Positions 1-9,642 are shown, counted from the first letter of the stretch. The stretch: 64,000 nucleotides of DNA from Chitinophagaceae bacterium (GCA_020437365.1 JAGQWM010000006.1:1-64000), one strand, 5' to 3'. Numbers and translations are program-made. Notes: generated from the sequence alone by a model not told the origin.

Positions 1-1
1 T

Positions 2-295
2 CAGTATGAGTTGACACATGGCCAGGCTATTGCCATTGGCATGACCTATGCCGCCAATATTTCCGAACAGTTGAATGGATTTACACAAACAAAAAAACTA
101 ACAAACTTATTGGAGAAATATCATTTGCCAACCTATGCCACTTATAATCAAGAAAAAGTTTTTGCTGTATTGAAAATGGATAAAAAAAGAGAGAAAGAAT
201 TTATTCATTATGTTTTATTGGAAAAAATTGGAAAAGCCGTTTTGCAACCGATTCCCTTAAAAAAATTTTCAAAGATTTTAGAAAGCCTGTCATGA
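2..295 (+). CDS. aroB: 3-dehydroquinate synthase, C-terminal part (5' truncated by window edge)
   Basis: AroB converts DAHP to 3-dehydroquinate, the second step of the shikimate pathway, using NAD and a divalent metal. Only about the last 97 residues are inside the window. The first visible residues, YELTHGQAIAIGM, match the conserved metal-binding His segment of the family (usually LLHGEAVAIGM). The reading frame is open to the left edge, so the start is outside. The stop overlaps the aroA start in an ATGA at 292-295, which indicates translational coupling with aroA and an aroB-aroA-aroC operon. Confidence 0.9.
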   Translation, partial: QYELTHGQAIAIGMTYAANISEQLNGFTQTKKLTNLLEKYHLPTYATYNQEKVFAVLKMDKKREKEFIHYVLLEKIGKAVLQPIPLKKFSKILESLS

Positions 296-1614
296 AAATT
301 TCAATTGAACCATCCGTAATAAAAGGCTCGGTGCAGGCACCACCGTCGAAAAGTTCGATGCAAAGAGCATTGGCGGCAGCTTTATTGCACAAAGGAAAAA
401 CAGTGATTCAAAATGCAGGCCTTTCTGATGATGATAAAGCCGCAATAGCCATTATTAAAAAATTGGGTGCCGAAATTCAAATACATAAAAATGAAATTGA
501 AATTCAAAGTGAAGGGTTTCCGCAAGGTGTTTTATCCGGGCAAAAAATAAAATTGCACTGCGACGAAAGTGGATTGTCCTTGCGTTTGTTCGCTGCCATC
601 GCAGCTTTACATCACGAAGAAATAATACTGGACGGTGAAGGTAGTTTACAAAAAAGGCCGATACAATTTATTAAAGATGCTTTGACGATTTTAGGTGTCA
701 ACGTAATAACAAATCAGGGGCATTTGCCTATGACAATTCAAGGCCCGTTAAATGTACAATCACTGGAAGTTGATGGCGCTGTTAGCTCGCAGTTTCTTTC
801 GGGTTTACTCATGGCAGTGAGTGCAGCCGGTGCCGAAGATGTGGCCATTCATGTAAAAGATTTAAAAAGCAAGCCCTATATCGATTTGACACTTGCCGTG
901 ATGAAACATTTTTGTATGCCCGTACCGGAAAATAAAAATTACGAAACCTTTGTTTTCAAAAAAATGGTAACACAAACTTCAGATACTAAAGCAGTGCATT
1001 ATACGGTAGAAGGAGATTGGAGCGGTTGTGCATTCCTGTTAGTTGCAGGTGCCATTGCCGGCCCGGTTACGATTCACGGATTAGATTTAACTTCTACACA
1101 GGCCGATAAAAAGATTATGGATGCCTTGATGGAAGCCAATGCAGCCATAGCTGTAGAAGCCAAATGCATCAAAATACATCCTTCCGATTTAAAGGCTTTC
1201 GAATTCGATGCTACTGATTGCCCCGATTTATTTCCACCTTTGGTGGCGTTAGCAGCGTATGCTCAGGGAGAATCAACCATAAAAGGGGTGAACCGATTGA
1301 AACATAAAGAAAGCAATCGGGGAAAAACTTTGCAACAGGAATTTACCAAAATGGGTGTAAAGATTTCTTTGCAAGATGATGAAATGAAAATTTATGGAAC
1401 AGGACTGGTACAAGGTGCAGTGATTGATTCGCATAATGATCATCGGATTGCAATGGCAGCTGCCGTTGCGGCTTTAAAAGCCAATACCAGCATGACTATT
1501 TTAAATGCTGAAGCGGTAAATAAATCTTATCCCGGTTTTTATTATGATTTGAAAAACCTTGGCGCCACAGTATCTTTACCGGTGATACCATTTTCGGATG
1601 AAGTAAAGAATTAA
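292..1614 (+). CDS. aroA: 3-phosphoshikimate 1-carboxyvinyltransferase (EPSP synthase)
   Basis: AroA transfers enolpyruvate from PEP to shikimate 3-phosphate, the sixth step of the shikimate pathway. The 440-residue length is normal. The N-terminal PPSKSSMQRALAAA segment is the substrate-binding PSKS region, and NDHRIAMAAAVAAL near residue 382 is the C-terminal family signature. The ATG overlaps the aroB stop. aroC follows after 23 nt. No internal terminator is visible, so the three genes are probably cotranscribed in the cytosol-acting chorismate operon. Confidence 0.96.
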   Translation: MKISIEPSVIKGSVQAPPSKSSMQRALAAALLHKGKTVIQNAGLSDDDKAAIAIIKKLGAEIQIHKNEIEIQSEGFPQGVLSGQKIKLHCDESGLSLRLFAAIAALHHEEIILDGEGSLQKRPIQFIKDALTILGVNVITNQGHLPMTIQGPLNVQSLEVDGAVSSQFLSGLLMAVSAAGAEDVAIHVKDLKSKPYIDLTLAVMKHFCMPVPENKNYETFVFKKMVTQTSDTKAVHYTVEGDWSGCAFLLVAGAIAGPVTIHGLDLTSTQADKKIMDALMEANAAIAVEAKCIKIHPSDLKAFEFDATDCPDLFPPLVALAAYAQGESTIKGVNRLKHKESNRGKTLQQEFTKMGVKISLQDDEMKIYGTGLVQGAVIDSHNDHRIAMAAAVAALKANTSMTILNAEAVNKSYPGFYYDLKNLGATVSLPVIPFSDEVKN

Positions 1615-1637
1615 TTATTCATTTAAAACAAACTGCT

Positions 1638-2648
1638 TTGAATTCATTGGGCCGTTTATTCCGCATTTCAGTTTTTGGCGAATCGCATGGCGAGTGTGTT
1701 GGCATTACAATTGACGGTTGCCCGGCAGGATTGTCCATTGATCAAAATGAATTTTTACTTGACTTGGAAAGAAGAAAAGGTGTCAATCAAAAAGGAACGA
1801 CTCCAAGGAAAGAGGAAGACCTGCCCATTTTCAAAGCAGGCATTTTTAACCATACGACCACAGGTTTTCCCATTACAATTTTATTTGAAAATAAAAATGT
1901 ACGTAGCGAAGATTATACAAAACAAAGAGATATTCCTCGTCCGGGACATGCTGATTGGGTGGCGCATCAAAAATTTGGCGGTTATGAAGATTATCGGGGC
2001 GGTGGGCATTTCAGCGCAAGATTAACGACAGGCATTGTTGCCGCCGGCGTTATTGCCAAAAAATTATTGAACAAAATTTCTGATAATCAAAAAATAAATG
2101 TGCAGGCTTCGGTGATAGAAATAGGAGGAGAAGCTGATTTGGAGAAAGGTTTACAAAAAGCCATTGATGCCAAAGATTCTGTTGGTGGTATTATTGAATG
2201 TCGGGTTACAAATATGCCGGTTGGCCTCGGCGAACCTTATTTTGATTCAATAGAATCGGTGTTGTCCAAAATTATTTTTTCCATTCCTGCGGTTCGTGGA
2301 GTAGAATTCGGAACCGGGTTTGCAGCAGCCAAAATGTTTGGAAGCGAACATAATGATGCTATTGAAAATGAAACAGGAAAAACAACAACCAATCATGCAG
2401 GTGGTGTTGTCGGCGGTATCAGCAATGGCAACGATTTGGTTTTCCGATTGGCTATAAAACCCACTTCTTCAACGCCGGCACAACAAAAAAGTTTAAATTG
2501 GTCTTCGGGCCGGCAAGAAACATTCAGCATCAAAGGAAGACATGATCTTTGTGTGGCACTGCGGGCACCGGTCATTGTGGAAGCTGTTACCGCTATTGTC
2601 CTTGTCGATTTTTTATTACAATCGCAACAATTAAAAAGAATTTTATAA
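1638..2648 (+). CDS. aroC: Chorismate synthase
   Basis: AroC makes chorismate from EPSP with reduced FMN, the last shikimate step. Family motifs are visible: GESHGE at residues 14-19, RPGHADW near 100, GGGHFSAR near 121, and GRHDLCVALRAPVIVEAV near the end. The 336-residue length is slightly short but complete. The start is a TTG at 1638: no ATG lies before the conserved N-terminal LGRLFRISVFGESHG sequence, so the rare start is well supported. The stop shares one base with the next gene's ATG (TAATG). Confidence 0.95.
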   Translation: MNSLGRLFRISVFGESHGECVGITIDGCPAGLSIDQNEFLLDLERRKGVNQKGTTPRKEEDLPIFKAGIFNHTTTGFPITILFENKNVRSEDYTKQRDIPRPGHADWVAHQKFGGYEDYRGGGHFSARLTTGIVAAGVIAKKLLNKISDNQKINVQASVIEIGGEADLEKGLQKAIDAKDSVGGIIECRVTNMPVGLGEPYFDSIESVLSKIIFSIPAVRGVEFGTGFAAAKMFGSEHNDAIENETGKTTTNHAGGVVGGISNGNDLVFRLAIKPTSSTPAQQKSLNWSSGRQETFSIKGRHDLCVALRAPVIVEAVTAIVLVDFLLQSQQLKRIL

Positions 2649-2947
2649 TGCCACTTATATATCATATTACTTCCGCTGGAGAATGGGCGGCTGCCAAAGA
2701 AAAAGGAATGTACGAAGCCAAATCACTTCAAGCAGAAGGATTCATACATTGTTCTTTTGATAACCAGGTCGAAGGTGTGCTGGAAAGATATTTTGCCGGA
2801 AAAAAAGATTTGGTAAAATTGGTGATTGATCCTGAAAAACTAACCGGCAAGTTATTATTTGACTGGTCAAAATCTATTGCTGATACTTTTCCGCATGTGT
2901 ATGGGCCTATCAATACCGATGCCGTAATTGAAGTTATTCGCCTGTAA
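2648..2947 (+). CDS. DUF952 family protein
   Basis: This small 99-residue cytosolic protein has the DUF952 pattern: IYHIT near the N-terminus, then EGFIHCSF, VIDPEKL, and a FPHVYGPI segment near the C-terminus. The function of the family is unknown; the fold is related to ADP-ribosyltransferase-like domains. The frame is open further upstream, but the ATG at 2648 overlaps the aroC stop and begins the conserved domain, so it is the chosen start. Its 3' end overlaps the convergent dipeptidase gene by 14 nt. Confidence 0.85.
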   Translation: MPLIYHITSAGEWAAAKEKGMYEAKSLQAEGFIHCSFDNQVEGVLERYFAGKKDLVKLVIDPEKLTGKLLFDWSKSIADTFPHVYGPINTDAVIEVIRL

Positions 2948-3668
2948 TTTTTTTCAATTTTTTAAATGGTAGGTCTAAGATTTCATAATGAATAGAATCG
3001 GACCAGCTATAATGCCACCATTCATTTTCATAAGCTTTAAATCCGTATTGCTCCATTGTTGTTTTTAGCAATTTCCTGTTTTGTAAAATCGCTTCTGGCA
3101 ATTGGTTGAATGCTTGGTGTGCCGAATCTGTAAAATTATCGAAGCCGGTTCCCATATTTAATTCTTTGTTGGTTTTTTTATCGATAATCGTGAGGTCAAC
3201 TGCAACGCCACGGTTATGTCCACTACCGTTTTTGGGATTGGCCACATATCTTTCATCATGTACCAATTCCCAGAATTTTACCGTCACTGCATAAGGCCTG
3301 TATGCATCAAATATTTTCAAGCCCAATCCTTTTTTCAATAAAGATTTTTGCACTTGTTGCAATGCCAAAGCTGCCGGTTTACGGAGAAATGTTATTGCGG
3401 TTTTTTTCGGGTACATACGCCGTTGCATAAAATTGTTCAACGTGGCATACCGAAGGTCGTACACCAAGCCGGGCATAAGCTGATGCAATTCAAACATATT
3501 TTTTTGGGGTTCCAATTGCACTTGCTGTAAATAGTCTTGTACTTTGTGAGTCACTTCTTTCGCTAATATTGTTTCTTGGCAATTGGCATTTTTACCGGGC
3601 AATAAGAGCATCAGGAACAATAGAAAAAGGATTTGTTTCCGTAATTGAATAGGCCATTTTTGCTGCAT
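2934..3668 (-). CDS. M15 family D-alanyl-D-alanine dipeptidase (VanX/DdpX-like)
   Basis: It probably hydrolyses D-Ala-D-Ala or related peptidoglycan dipeptides in the periplasm. The first 31 or so residues form a basic plus hydrophobic signal peptide (LLFLMLLLPG). The zinc-binding SGHNRGVAVD sequence near residue 147 matches SxHxxGxAxD, and EWWHY near residue 215 carries the catalytic Glu and third ligand. The 244-residue length fits secreted DdpX relatives. The cysteine at the signal end lacks a lipobox, so a lipoprotein is unlikely. No van genes are nearby, which suggests wall turnover, not glycopeptide resistance. Confidence 0.88.
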   Translation of the reverse strand: MQQKWPIQLRKQILFLLFLMLLLPGKNANCQETILAKEVTHKVQDYLQQVQLEPQKNMFELHQLMPGLVYDLRYATLNNFMQRRMYPKKTAITFLRKPAALALQQVQKSLLKKGLGLKIFDAYRPYAVTVKFWELVHDERYVANPKNGSGHNRGVAVDLTIIDKKTNKELNMGTGFDNFTDSAHQAFNQLPEAILQNRKLLKTTMEQYGFKAYENEWWHYSWSDSIHYEILDLPFKKLKKITGE

Positions 3669-3745
3669 AGTAATTTTGAATTTACAGGAAAATATTGGTT
3701 CGGAAATTGTTCAATAAAATATTTCCAAATATTAAAGGTAGCCGT

Positions 3746-3753
3746 TACTTTTG
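3746..3753 (+). promoter_or_regulatory. -7 promoter element of the OmpA/TSP3 gene
   Basis: TACTTTTG matches the Bacteroidota consensus TAnnTTTG. It lies 20-26 nt before the ATG codons at 3773 and 3779. A start in the upstream-open frame at 3695 would precede the promoter, so the downstream ATG is supported. No clear -33 TTTG is present. Confidence 0.6.
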
Positions 3754-3778
3754 TAGAGTTACATTTAAACACATGCTC

Positions 3779-5119
3779 ATGAAGAAAATATTATTTTTAT
3801 TGTTAGGATTGTACATGCTGGTACCATCCACGTACAGCCAGGAAGATAATTTGATGCCCAAATCTTTGGGTATAAATTTCTTCTTAAATGATTTTACAAC
3901 TGCTGCCCGTATTCGTTCCTCTTCACTTTCCACTGTCTTAAGAACAAATTCATTGGAGAAATTGAAGAACATGAATCCCGGTTTATCTATTTCTTATTAC
4001 AAAGGTTTGCGTAGCCATTTGGATTTGGTAGCCACTGTAGGCGGCTCATTCCTCGATTATCCAATGGAAGGAAAATCATTTTCACGCAATAATTTTTTGC
4101 TGGAAGCCAATGCAGCGCTGAACTTCAAAATAACTTCTGAAGACTATTGGGTTCAGCCGTACATCACTGCCGGGCTTGGTGGACATAAATACCTTGGCTA
4201 TTATGGTGCTTTCATGCCCATTGGCGCAGGCCTGAAAATTAATTTACTCGACGAAGCACAAATCGTTGCTACTTCTACTTACCGTATTCCGATTACGACA
4301 CAAACAGCCAGTTATCATTTCCAACATAGTGTAGGAATCATCGGTAGATTAGTAAAGAAAAAAGAAAAAAAGATAATTCCACCACCGCCACCGCCGCCAC
4401 CTGCTGATACGGATGGTGATGGTATTTTGGATAAAGACGACAAATGCCCTGACGTAAAAGGCGTAGCCAAATACCAGGGATGTCCCATTCCTGATTCTGA
4501 TAAAGATGGTATCAATGACGAAGAAGATAAATGCCCGCAAGTTGCCGGTTTGGCCCGCTACCAGGGTTGTCCTATTCCTGATTCTGATAAAGATGGCATC
4601 AATGATGAAGAAGATAAATGCCCGCAGGTTGCCGGTTTGGCTCGTTACCAGGGTTGCCCTGTTCCGGATTCCGATGGTGATGGTATCAACGATGAAAATG
4701 ATAAATGCCCGAGCTTGAAAGGTACTGAAGCCAACCAGGGTTGCCCTGAAATTCAACCCGAAATGAAAAAGAAGGTTGATGTAGCGGCTAAGAATATTTT
4801 ATTCATTACCGGTAGTGCCAAATTGCAATCCAAATCTTATAAAGGATTGAATGATGTTGTGGATATTATGAAAGCCAACCCGGATATGTTGCTCAAAGTA
4901 GATGGCCATACAGATAATGTTGGTAAAGAAGATATGAACCAGACATTGAGCGAAAACAGGGCCAATTCTGTCAAAGATTACCTCGTCAGTAAAGGCATTG
5001 ATGCCGACAGAATTACAGCTGAAGGTCATGGAGAAACAATGCCGATAGCTACCAACAATACCGCTGCTGGACGTAAATTGAACCGTCGTTCAGAATTAAC
5101 GCTTAGCTATTTCAAATAA
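3779..5119 (+). CDS. OmpA family outer-membrane protein with thrombospondin type 3 repeats
   Basis: This is a structural outer-membrane protein expected to link the outer membrane to peptidoglycan. Order of parts: a signal peptide (KKILFLLLGLYMLVPSTYSQ), a predicted beta-barrel to about residue 195, a hinge of eight prolines, four calcium-binding TSP3 repeats (D-D-DGI-D-DKCP, residues about 210-322), and a C-terminal OmpA domain with LLKVDGHTDNVG and NRRSELTLSYF. Repeats two and three are almost identical in DNA with an 84-bp period. The ATG at 3779 gives the cleanest signal peptide; 3773 is the alternative. Confidence 0.9.
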   Translation: MKKILFLLLGLYMLVPSTYSQEDNLMPKSLGINFFLNDFTTAARIRSSSLSTVLRTNSLEKLKNMNPGLSISYYKGLRSHLDLVATVGGSFLDYPMEGKSFSRNNFLLEANAALNFKITSEDYWVQPYITAGLGGHKYLGYYGAFMPIGAGLKINLLDEAQIVATSTYRIPITTQTASYHFQHSVGIIGRLVKKKEKKIIPPPPPPPPADTDGDGILDKDDKCPDVKGVAKYQGCPIPDSDKDGINDEEDKCPQVAGLARYQGCPIPDSDKDGINDEEDKCPQVAGLARYQGCPVPDSDGDGINDENDKCPSLKGTEANQGCPEIQPEMKKKVDVAAKNILFITGSAKLQSKSYKGLNDVVDIMKANPDMLLKVDGHTDNVGKEDMNQTLSENRANSVKDYLVSKGIDADRITAEGHGETMPIATNNTAAGRKLNRRSELTLSYFK

Positions 5120-5141
5120 ATAATAATCTTATAATTATTGA

Positions 5142-5172
5142 AATGTCCTGCCGTTTGGCGGGACATTTTTTT
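5142..5172 (+). terminator. Intrinsic terminator after the OmpA/TSP3 gene
   Basis: An 11-bp stem (AATGTCCTGCC pairing with GGCGGGACATT, one G-U) with a GTTT loop is followed by a run of T. It separates the gene from fusA. Confidence 0.85.
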
Positions 5173-5234
5173 TATCTCTTTTTCCACATTCAAAACAGGC
5201 AGGAATTTCCATTAAAAAAATCCGATAATTCCCC

Positions 5235-5242
5235 TACCTTTG
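5235..5242 (+). promoter_or_regulatory. -7 promoter element of fusA
   Basis: TACCTTTG matches TAnnTTTG and lies 65 nt before the fusA ATG, implying a 5' leader of about 55-60 nt. The -33 region is weak. Confidence 0.6.
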
Positions 5243-5307
5243 CGCCTCCAAAACCAAAAAGGTTTGGAGTTTATTATAGCATTCAAAAACTGTAAACAAG
5301 AGCAGTC

Positions 5308-7452
5308 ATGGCAAATTTAAAATTGCAAAGAAACTTTGGTATTGCGGCACATATTGATGCCGGAAAAACGACAACAACAGAACGTATCCTTCGCTATACA
5401 GGAATGATACACAGAATAGGTGAGGTGCATGATGGCGCAGCCACTACCGACTGGATGGACCAGGAAAAAGAAAGAGGCATTACCATTACTTCTGCAGCGG
5501 TAAGCTGTAACTGGAGCTTTCCTACCGATAAAGGAAAACCCACTGCCGATTCTCAACAATATGCTTTCAATATTATTGACACACCGGGCCACGTTGACTT
5601 TACCGTAGAGGTAGAACGTTCTATGCGGGTATTGGATGGTTTGATTGCTTTGTTTTCTGCAGTAGATGGCGTGGAACCACAATCTGAAACCGTTTGGCGC
5701 CAGGCCAATCGTTATGGCGTTCCCCGTATTGGTTTTGTCAATAAAATGGACCGTGCCGGTGCCGACTTTCTTATGGTCGTGAAGCAGGTAAAAGATATGT
5801 TGGGTTCCAAAGCCGTTCCGTTGCAATTACCTATCGGTGCCGAAGATGATTTCAAAGGTGTGGTGGACTTAATAAAAATGAAAGGCATTATCTGGCACAT
5901 GGAAACTGAAGGCATGACTTTCGACGAAATTGATATTCCTGAAGATATGCTCGAAGAAGCACAAACCTGGAGAGCCAGTTTGGTAGAAGCCGTAGCGGAA
6001 TATGATGAAGCCTTATTGGAAAAATTCTTCGACGACCCGGATTCTATTTCCGAAGATGAAATACATGAAGCCATCCGCAGGGCAACAGTAGATTTATCTA
6101 TTGTACCCATGATGTGTGGTTCTTCCTTTAAAAATAAAGGCGTGCAAACTGCATTAGATGCTGTTTGCCGTTATCTGCCTTCACCGTTGGATATCCCTGA
6201 TACAAAAGGTACCAATCCCGATACAGGCGAAGTCGAAACTCGTCAATCGGACCCCAAAGCACCTTTTTCTGCTTTGGCATTTAAGATTATGACTGACCCG
6301 TTTGTGGGCCGTCTGGCTTTCTTCCGTTGCTATTCCGGTCACCTCGATGCAGGTTCTTATGTGCTGAATGTAAGAAGTGGAAAAAAAGAAAGAATCAGCC
6401 GTATCATGAAAATGTTTGCCAACAAACAAAACCCGGTCGATTTTATCGAAGCCGGTGATATTGGTGCTGCTGTAGGTTTTAAAGAAATAAAAACAGGTGA
6501 TACATTATGCGATGAAAACCACCCGATTACTTTGGAGAATATGTTTATTCCCGAGCCGGTAATTGCAGTGGCCGTAGAACCCAAAGCCCAGGCCGATGTT
6601 GATAAAATGGGAATGGCTATCGCCAAATTGGTAGAAGAAGACCCAACATTGCGTGTCAATACCGATGAAGATACCGGGCAGACTATTCTGCGTGGCATGG
6701 GCGAATTGCATCTTGAAATTATTATCGACCGTATGCGCCGTGAATTTAAAGTGGAAGTGAATCAGGGTGCACCGCAGGTGGCATATAAAGAAGCGTTCCA
6801 GCAAACCATTGAACACCGTGAGATTTTGAAAAAGCAAACCGGTGGCCGTGGTAAATTTGCCGATATTAAATTTGAATTGGGCCCGATTGATGCTGAATGG
6901 AAAAAAGAAAACCCGGATAAACATTTTCAGTTTGTCAACGATCTGTTTGGCGGTTCTATTCCCCGTGAATTTGTACCGGCCATTCAAAAAGGTTTTGAGC
7001 AAGCCATGACCAATGGTGTGTTAGCCAATTATCCGGTTGATAATTTGAAAATCAGGATTTTTGATGGTAGTTTCCACCCGGTTGACTCCGATTCTATGTC
7101 ATTTGAACTTTGTGCCAAACAAGGTTTCCGTGAATCCGCAAGAAAAGCACAGCCGGTATTGTTGGAACCCATTATGAAAGTAGAAGTCATTACACCTGCA
7201 GAATATATGGGAGATGTTACCGGCGACCTGAACCGTCGTCGTGGCCTGTTGGAAGGAATGGATACAAGAGCAGGTGCTGAAGTTATTAAAGCCAAAGTAC
7301 CGCTGAGCGAAATGTTTGGTTATGTAACCCAGCTTCGTTCACTGACTTCCGGAAGAGCATCCTCAACCATGGAATTCTCACATTACAACCCTGCACCAGC
7401 CAATATTTCCGAAGAAGTGATTGCCAAGGTGAAAGGGAAAGTGAGTGCTTAA
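5308..7452 (+). CDS. fusA: Translation elongation factor G
   Basis: EF-G is the GTPase that drives translocation and, with RRF, ribosome recycling. GTP-binding motifs are in order: AHIDAGKTT (G1, residues 14-22), DTPGHVDF (G3, near 91) and [10 protein letters not shown] (G4, near 145). The 714 residues match full-length EF-G with domains I-V. It has its own promoter after a terminator and is followed by another terminator at 7477. The usual upstream partners rpsL and rpsG are absent here, although fusA still precedes rpsJ. Confidence 0.98.
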   Translation: MANLKLQRNFGIAAHIDAGKTTTTERILRYTGMIHRIGEVHDGAATTDWMDQEKERGITITSAAVSCNWSFPTDKGKPTADSQQYAFNIIDTPGHVDFTVEVERSMRVLDGLIALFSAVDGVEPQSETVWRQANRYGVPRIGFVNKMDRAGADFLMVVKQVKDMLGSKAVPLQLPIGAEDDFKGVVDLIKMKGIIWHMETEGMTFDEIDIPEDMLEEAQTWRASLVEAVAEYDEALLEKFFDDPDSISEDEIHEAIRRATVDLSIVPMMCGSSFKNKGVQTALDAVCRYLPSPLDIPDTKGTNPDTGEVETRQSDPKAPFSALAFKIMTDPFVGRLAFFRCYSGHLDAGSYVLNVRSGKKERISRIMKMFANKQNPVDFIEAGDIGAAVGFKEIKTGDTLCDENHPITLENMFIPEPVIAVAVEPKAQADVDKMGMAIAKLVEEDPTLRVNTDEDTGQTILRGMGELHLEIIIDRMRREFKVEVNQGAPQVAYKEAFQQTIEHREILKKQTGGRGKFADIKFELGPIDAEWKKENPDKHFQFVNDLFGGSIPREFVPAIQKGFEQAMTNGVLANYPVDNLKIRIFDGSFHPVDSDSMSFELCAKQGFRESARKAQPVLLEPIMKVEVITPAEYMGDVTGDLNRRRGLLEGMDTRAGAEVIKAKVPLSEMFGYVTQLRSLTSGRASSTMEFSHYNPAPANISEEVIAKVKGKVSA

Positions 7453-7476
7453 ATAATTGAAGATTTAACTATTGAA

Positions 7477-7510
7477 AATCCCGTGGGAATAGCCATGGGA
7501 TTTTTTATTT
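7477..7510 (+). terminator. Intrinsic terminator after fusA
   Basis: AATCCCGTGG pairs with CCATGGGATT (one G-U) around a six-base loop and is followed by TTTTTATTTT. It ends the fusA transcript before rpsJ. The remaining gap to rpsJ (about 220 nt) holds only the rpsJ promoter as far as can be seen. Confidence 0.85.
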
Positions 7511-7672
7511 TGAGAAATAATGCTGCTGGTTTTAAAAAATAGCATGGTTTCATTCGAACCGGAAGGATAAAGGAAAAAAGGCAAGGTTTAAATTTTTGAG
7601 AATCAATATTATAGGTTAGGTTGGGAGATTCATAAAAAGATTCTCCACAAATTGAAAAATAATAGGCAAGTA

Positions 7673-7704
7673 TTTGGTACTATTCACTCTCACCCTTACC
7701 TTTG
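7673..7704 (+). promoter_or_regulatory. Promoter of the S10 ribosomal operon
   Basis: TTTG at 7673-7676, a 20-nt spacer, and TACCTTTG at 7697-7704 form the best match in the window to the Bacteroidota -33/-7 consensus (TTTG - about 19-20 nt - TAnnTTTG). The predicted transcription start is about 25 nt before the rpsJ ATG. Confidence 0.8.
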
Positions 7705-7733
7705 CACTCCCAAAAGAAAATTGGGTTTAATAC

Positions 7734-8039
7734 ATGTCGCAAAGAATCAGAATAAAATTACAATCATACGATCACAACCTGGTTGATAAATCAGCAGAGA
7801 AAATCGTAAAAACAGTTCGAAGTACCGGAGCCGTTGTTACAGGGCCTATTCCTTTACCAACCCGCCGGAAAGTATTTACCGTTTTACGTTCACCACACGT
7901 AAACAAAAAAAGCAGGGAGCAATTCCAGTTGGCCACGCATAAGCGGTTGATGGATATTTATACTTCCTCATCCAGAACGGTGGATGCGTTGAGTAAATTA
8001 GACCTTCCCAGTGGTGTGGAGGTAGAAATAAAAGCCTAA
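7734..8039 (+). CDS. rpsJ: 30S ribosomal protein S10
   Basis: S10 is part of the 30S head and, as NusE, of transcription antitermination complexes. The 101-residue length and the motifs [19 protein letters not shown] and [12 protein letters not shown] are typical. It is the first gene of the S10 operon, but here a hairpin overlaps its stop codon and a 274-nt gap separates it from rplC, unlike the short spacing of most S10 operons. Confidence 0.98.
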   Translation: MSQRIRIKLQSYDHNLVDKSAEKIVKTVRSTGAVVTGPIPLPTRRKVFTVLRSPHVNKKSREQFQLATHKRLMDIYTSSSRTVDALSKLDLPSGVEVEIKA

Positions 8040-8055
8040 TCGCTTTTATTTTTTA
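8026..8055 (+). terminator. Terminator or attenuator hairpin overlapping the rpsJ stop
   Basis: A perfect 10-bp stem, AAATAAAAGC with GCTTTTATTT, encloses the hexaloop CTAATC that contains most of the rpsJ stop codon. The 3' arm runs into more T. It could end or attenuate transcription before rplC; the stem is AT-rich, so efficiency is uncertain. Confidence 0.55.
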
Positions 8056-8313
8056 GTTCTTATATTTTGAATTCATTTTTGCTATCTCTCAATCCCTCAC
8101 TTGCGGGAGAAAAGAGCTCTGGCCGATAACATAAAAACAAGCCATTCAGGGTTTGTTTACTGCCGGTACTTCCAGCGTCTTCTTTACAGAAGAACATATA
8201 TTCTCATAAATGACTTATGCAGAACAAAGGGAAAAGGTCGGTGGCAAACGGGGATTGAAACATGCCAACAGCATGATGTCCCAATAACCTTGCAGGCACA
8301 AATACGATAAATT

Positions 8314-8931
8314 ATGAAAGGTATTATTGGGAAAAAAATTGGAATGACCAATGTCTTCGATTCCTCGGGCAAACAAACCGCCTGTACGATTATTGAAGCA
8401 GGCCCCTGCGTCGTTACCCAGGTAAAAACTACCAACGCTGACGGATACGATGCTATCTCACTTTCTTTTGGCGATAAAAAAGAAAAACATGCTACCAAAG
8501 CTGCTGTTAATCATTTTGCCAAAGCCCAAACCGCTCCCAAAAAATTTACAAAAGAATTTCGCAACTACGCCATCGAAAAAAATATTGGTGATACCGTTAC
8601 GGTTGACATTTTCGCCGAAGGTGATAAAGTAGAAGTCGTAGGCACAACCAAAGGCAAAGGGTTTCAAGGTGTGGTAAAGCGTCATGGATTCCATGGTGTA
8701 GGTGAGGCAACGCATGGTCAGCACGACCGCCAGAGAGCTCCCGGTTCGTTGGGTAACTCCTCCGATGCTTCCCGTGTAATGAAAGGAATGAAAATGGCCG
8801 GCCGTATGGGAAATGACCGTGTAAAAATGAAAGGATTAAGAGTGCTGAAAGTATTTACTGATAAAAATTATATCCTTATCAGCGGCTCCGTACCCGGACA
8901 TAAAGGATCAATTGTTTTAATTCAACAATAA
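8314..8931 (+). CDS. rplC: 50S ribosomal protein L3
   Basis: L3 is an early-assembly 50S protein near the peptidyl transferase centre. The 205-residue protein starts [16 protein letters not shown] and contains the conserved GHFHG-type loop as [14 protein letters not shown] and the [16 protein letters not shown] segment. The 274 nt before it hold no convincing gene and no clear TAnnTTTG, and may be a leader RNA. rplD follows after 43 nt. Confidence 0.98.
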   Translation: MKGIIGKKIGMTNVFDSSGKQTACTIIEAGPCVVTQVKTTNADGYDAISLSFGDKKEKHATKAAVNHFAKAQTAPKKFTKEFRNYAIEKNIGDTVTVDIFAEGDKVEVVGTTKGKGFQGVVKRHGFHGVGEATHGQHDRQRAPGSLGNSSDASRVMKGMKMAGRMGNDRVKMKGLRVLKVFTDKNYILISGSVPGHKGSIVLIQQ

Positions 8932-8974
8932 AGGTTTGTAATACAAAATAGATACAAACCCAAAAGAAAATAAA

Positions 8975-9616
8975 ATGAATCTGAAAGTTTTAAATACAAA
9001 AGGAAAAGCAACCGGCAGAACAATAGATTTGCCCAAAGAGATTTTTGGCGAAGAACCGAACGACCATGTCATGTACCTGGCCGTAAAGCAATACCTTGCT
9101 GCGCAAAGACAGGGAACACATAAAGTGAAAACCCGTGCAGAGGCCAATGGCTCCAGCCATAAACTGCATCGTCAGAAAGGAACCGGTGGAAGCCGTAAAG
9201 GCAATCTTCGTAACCCTTTGTACAGAGGTGGTGGTGCTGTTTTTGGACCCAAGCCACATGCTTACAACCTGAAAATTAACCGCAAGGAAAAAGACCTGGC
9301 AAAAATTTCAGCCCTGAGTTATAAAGCCAAAGAAGAGGCTATCATTATTGTAGAAGACATCGACATGAAGCAGCCGAAAACCAAAGAGTTTACTGCTTTG
9401 ATGGATCATTTGAATGTTGTCGATAAAAAAGTATTGTTGTTAATGGCCGAGCCCAACGAAAACCTGGAATTATCCATGCGCAACATCCCGACTGTTTTGG
9501 CAGTTGTGCTCAGCGATATCAATACGTACGACATTATGAATGCCGATGTATTGGTAATAACAGAGAGTGCAGCAAAAATTTTAACCGGTGCTGAAGAAAA
9601 AACCGTAGAAGCTTAA
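8975..9616 (+). CDS. rplD: 50S ribosomal protein L4
   Basis: L4 lines the exit tunnel and in some bacteria also represses its own operon by binding the leader. The 213-residue protein shows the extended-loop sequence KLHRQKGTGGSRKGN and GGGAVFGPKPH. It lies between rplC and rplW in the standard S10 order. Whether it acts on the long rpsJ-rplC gap cannot be read from the sequence. Confidence 0.97.
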   Translation: MNLKVLNTKGKATGRTIDLPKEIFGEEPNDHVMYLAVKQYLAAQRQGTHKVKTRAEANGSSHKLHRQKGTGGSRKGNLRNPLYRGGGAVFGPKPHAYNLKINRKEKDLAKISALSYKAKEEAIIIVEDIDMKQPKTKEFTALMDHLNVVDKKVLLLMAEPNENLELSMRNIPTVLAVVLSDINTYDIMNADVLVITESAAKILTGAEEKTVEA

Positions 9617-9642
9617 TTTAAAAATAGTTTAAAGAATATAAC

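Noticed and set aside
2934-3668. Vancomycin resistance gene vanX
   Set aside because: The motifs fit VanX/DdpX, but vanH, vanA and vanRS are absent and the protein has a signal peptide, so a wall-turnover dipeptidase is more likely.
3695-3778. N-terminal extension of the OmpA/TSP3 protein
   Set aside because: It would start before the predicted promoter and precede a clean signal peptide.
4349-4756. 135-residue minus-strand frame across the TSP3 repeats
   Set aside because: It is the antisense shadow of the repeated DGI-D-DKCP coding sequence.
7550-7580. Possible tRNA T-loop sequence (ATTCGAACC) in the fusA-rpsJ gap
   Set aside because: No acceptor or anticodon stems can be drawn around it.
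8101-8310. 69-residue open frame between rpsJ and rplC
   Set aside because: No family match, no promoter or ribosome binding site, and its composition does not look like the neighbouring genes. A leader RNA is more likely.
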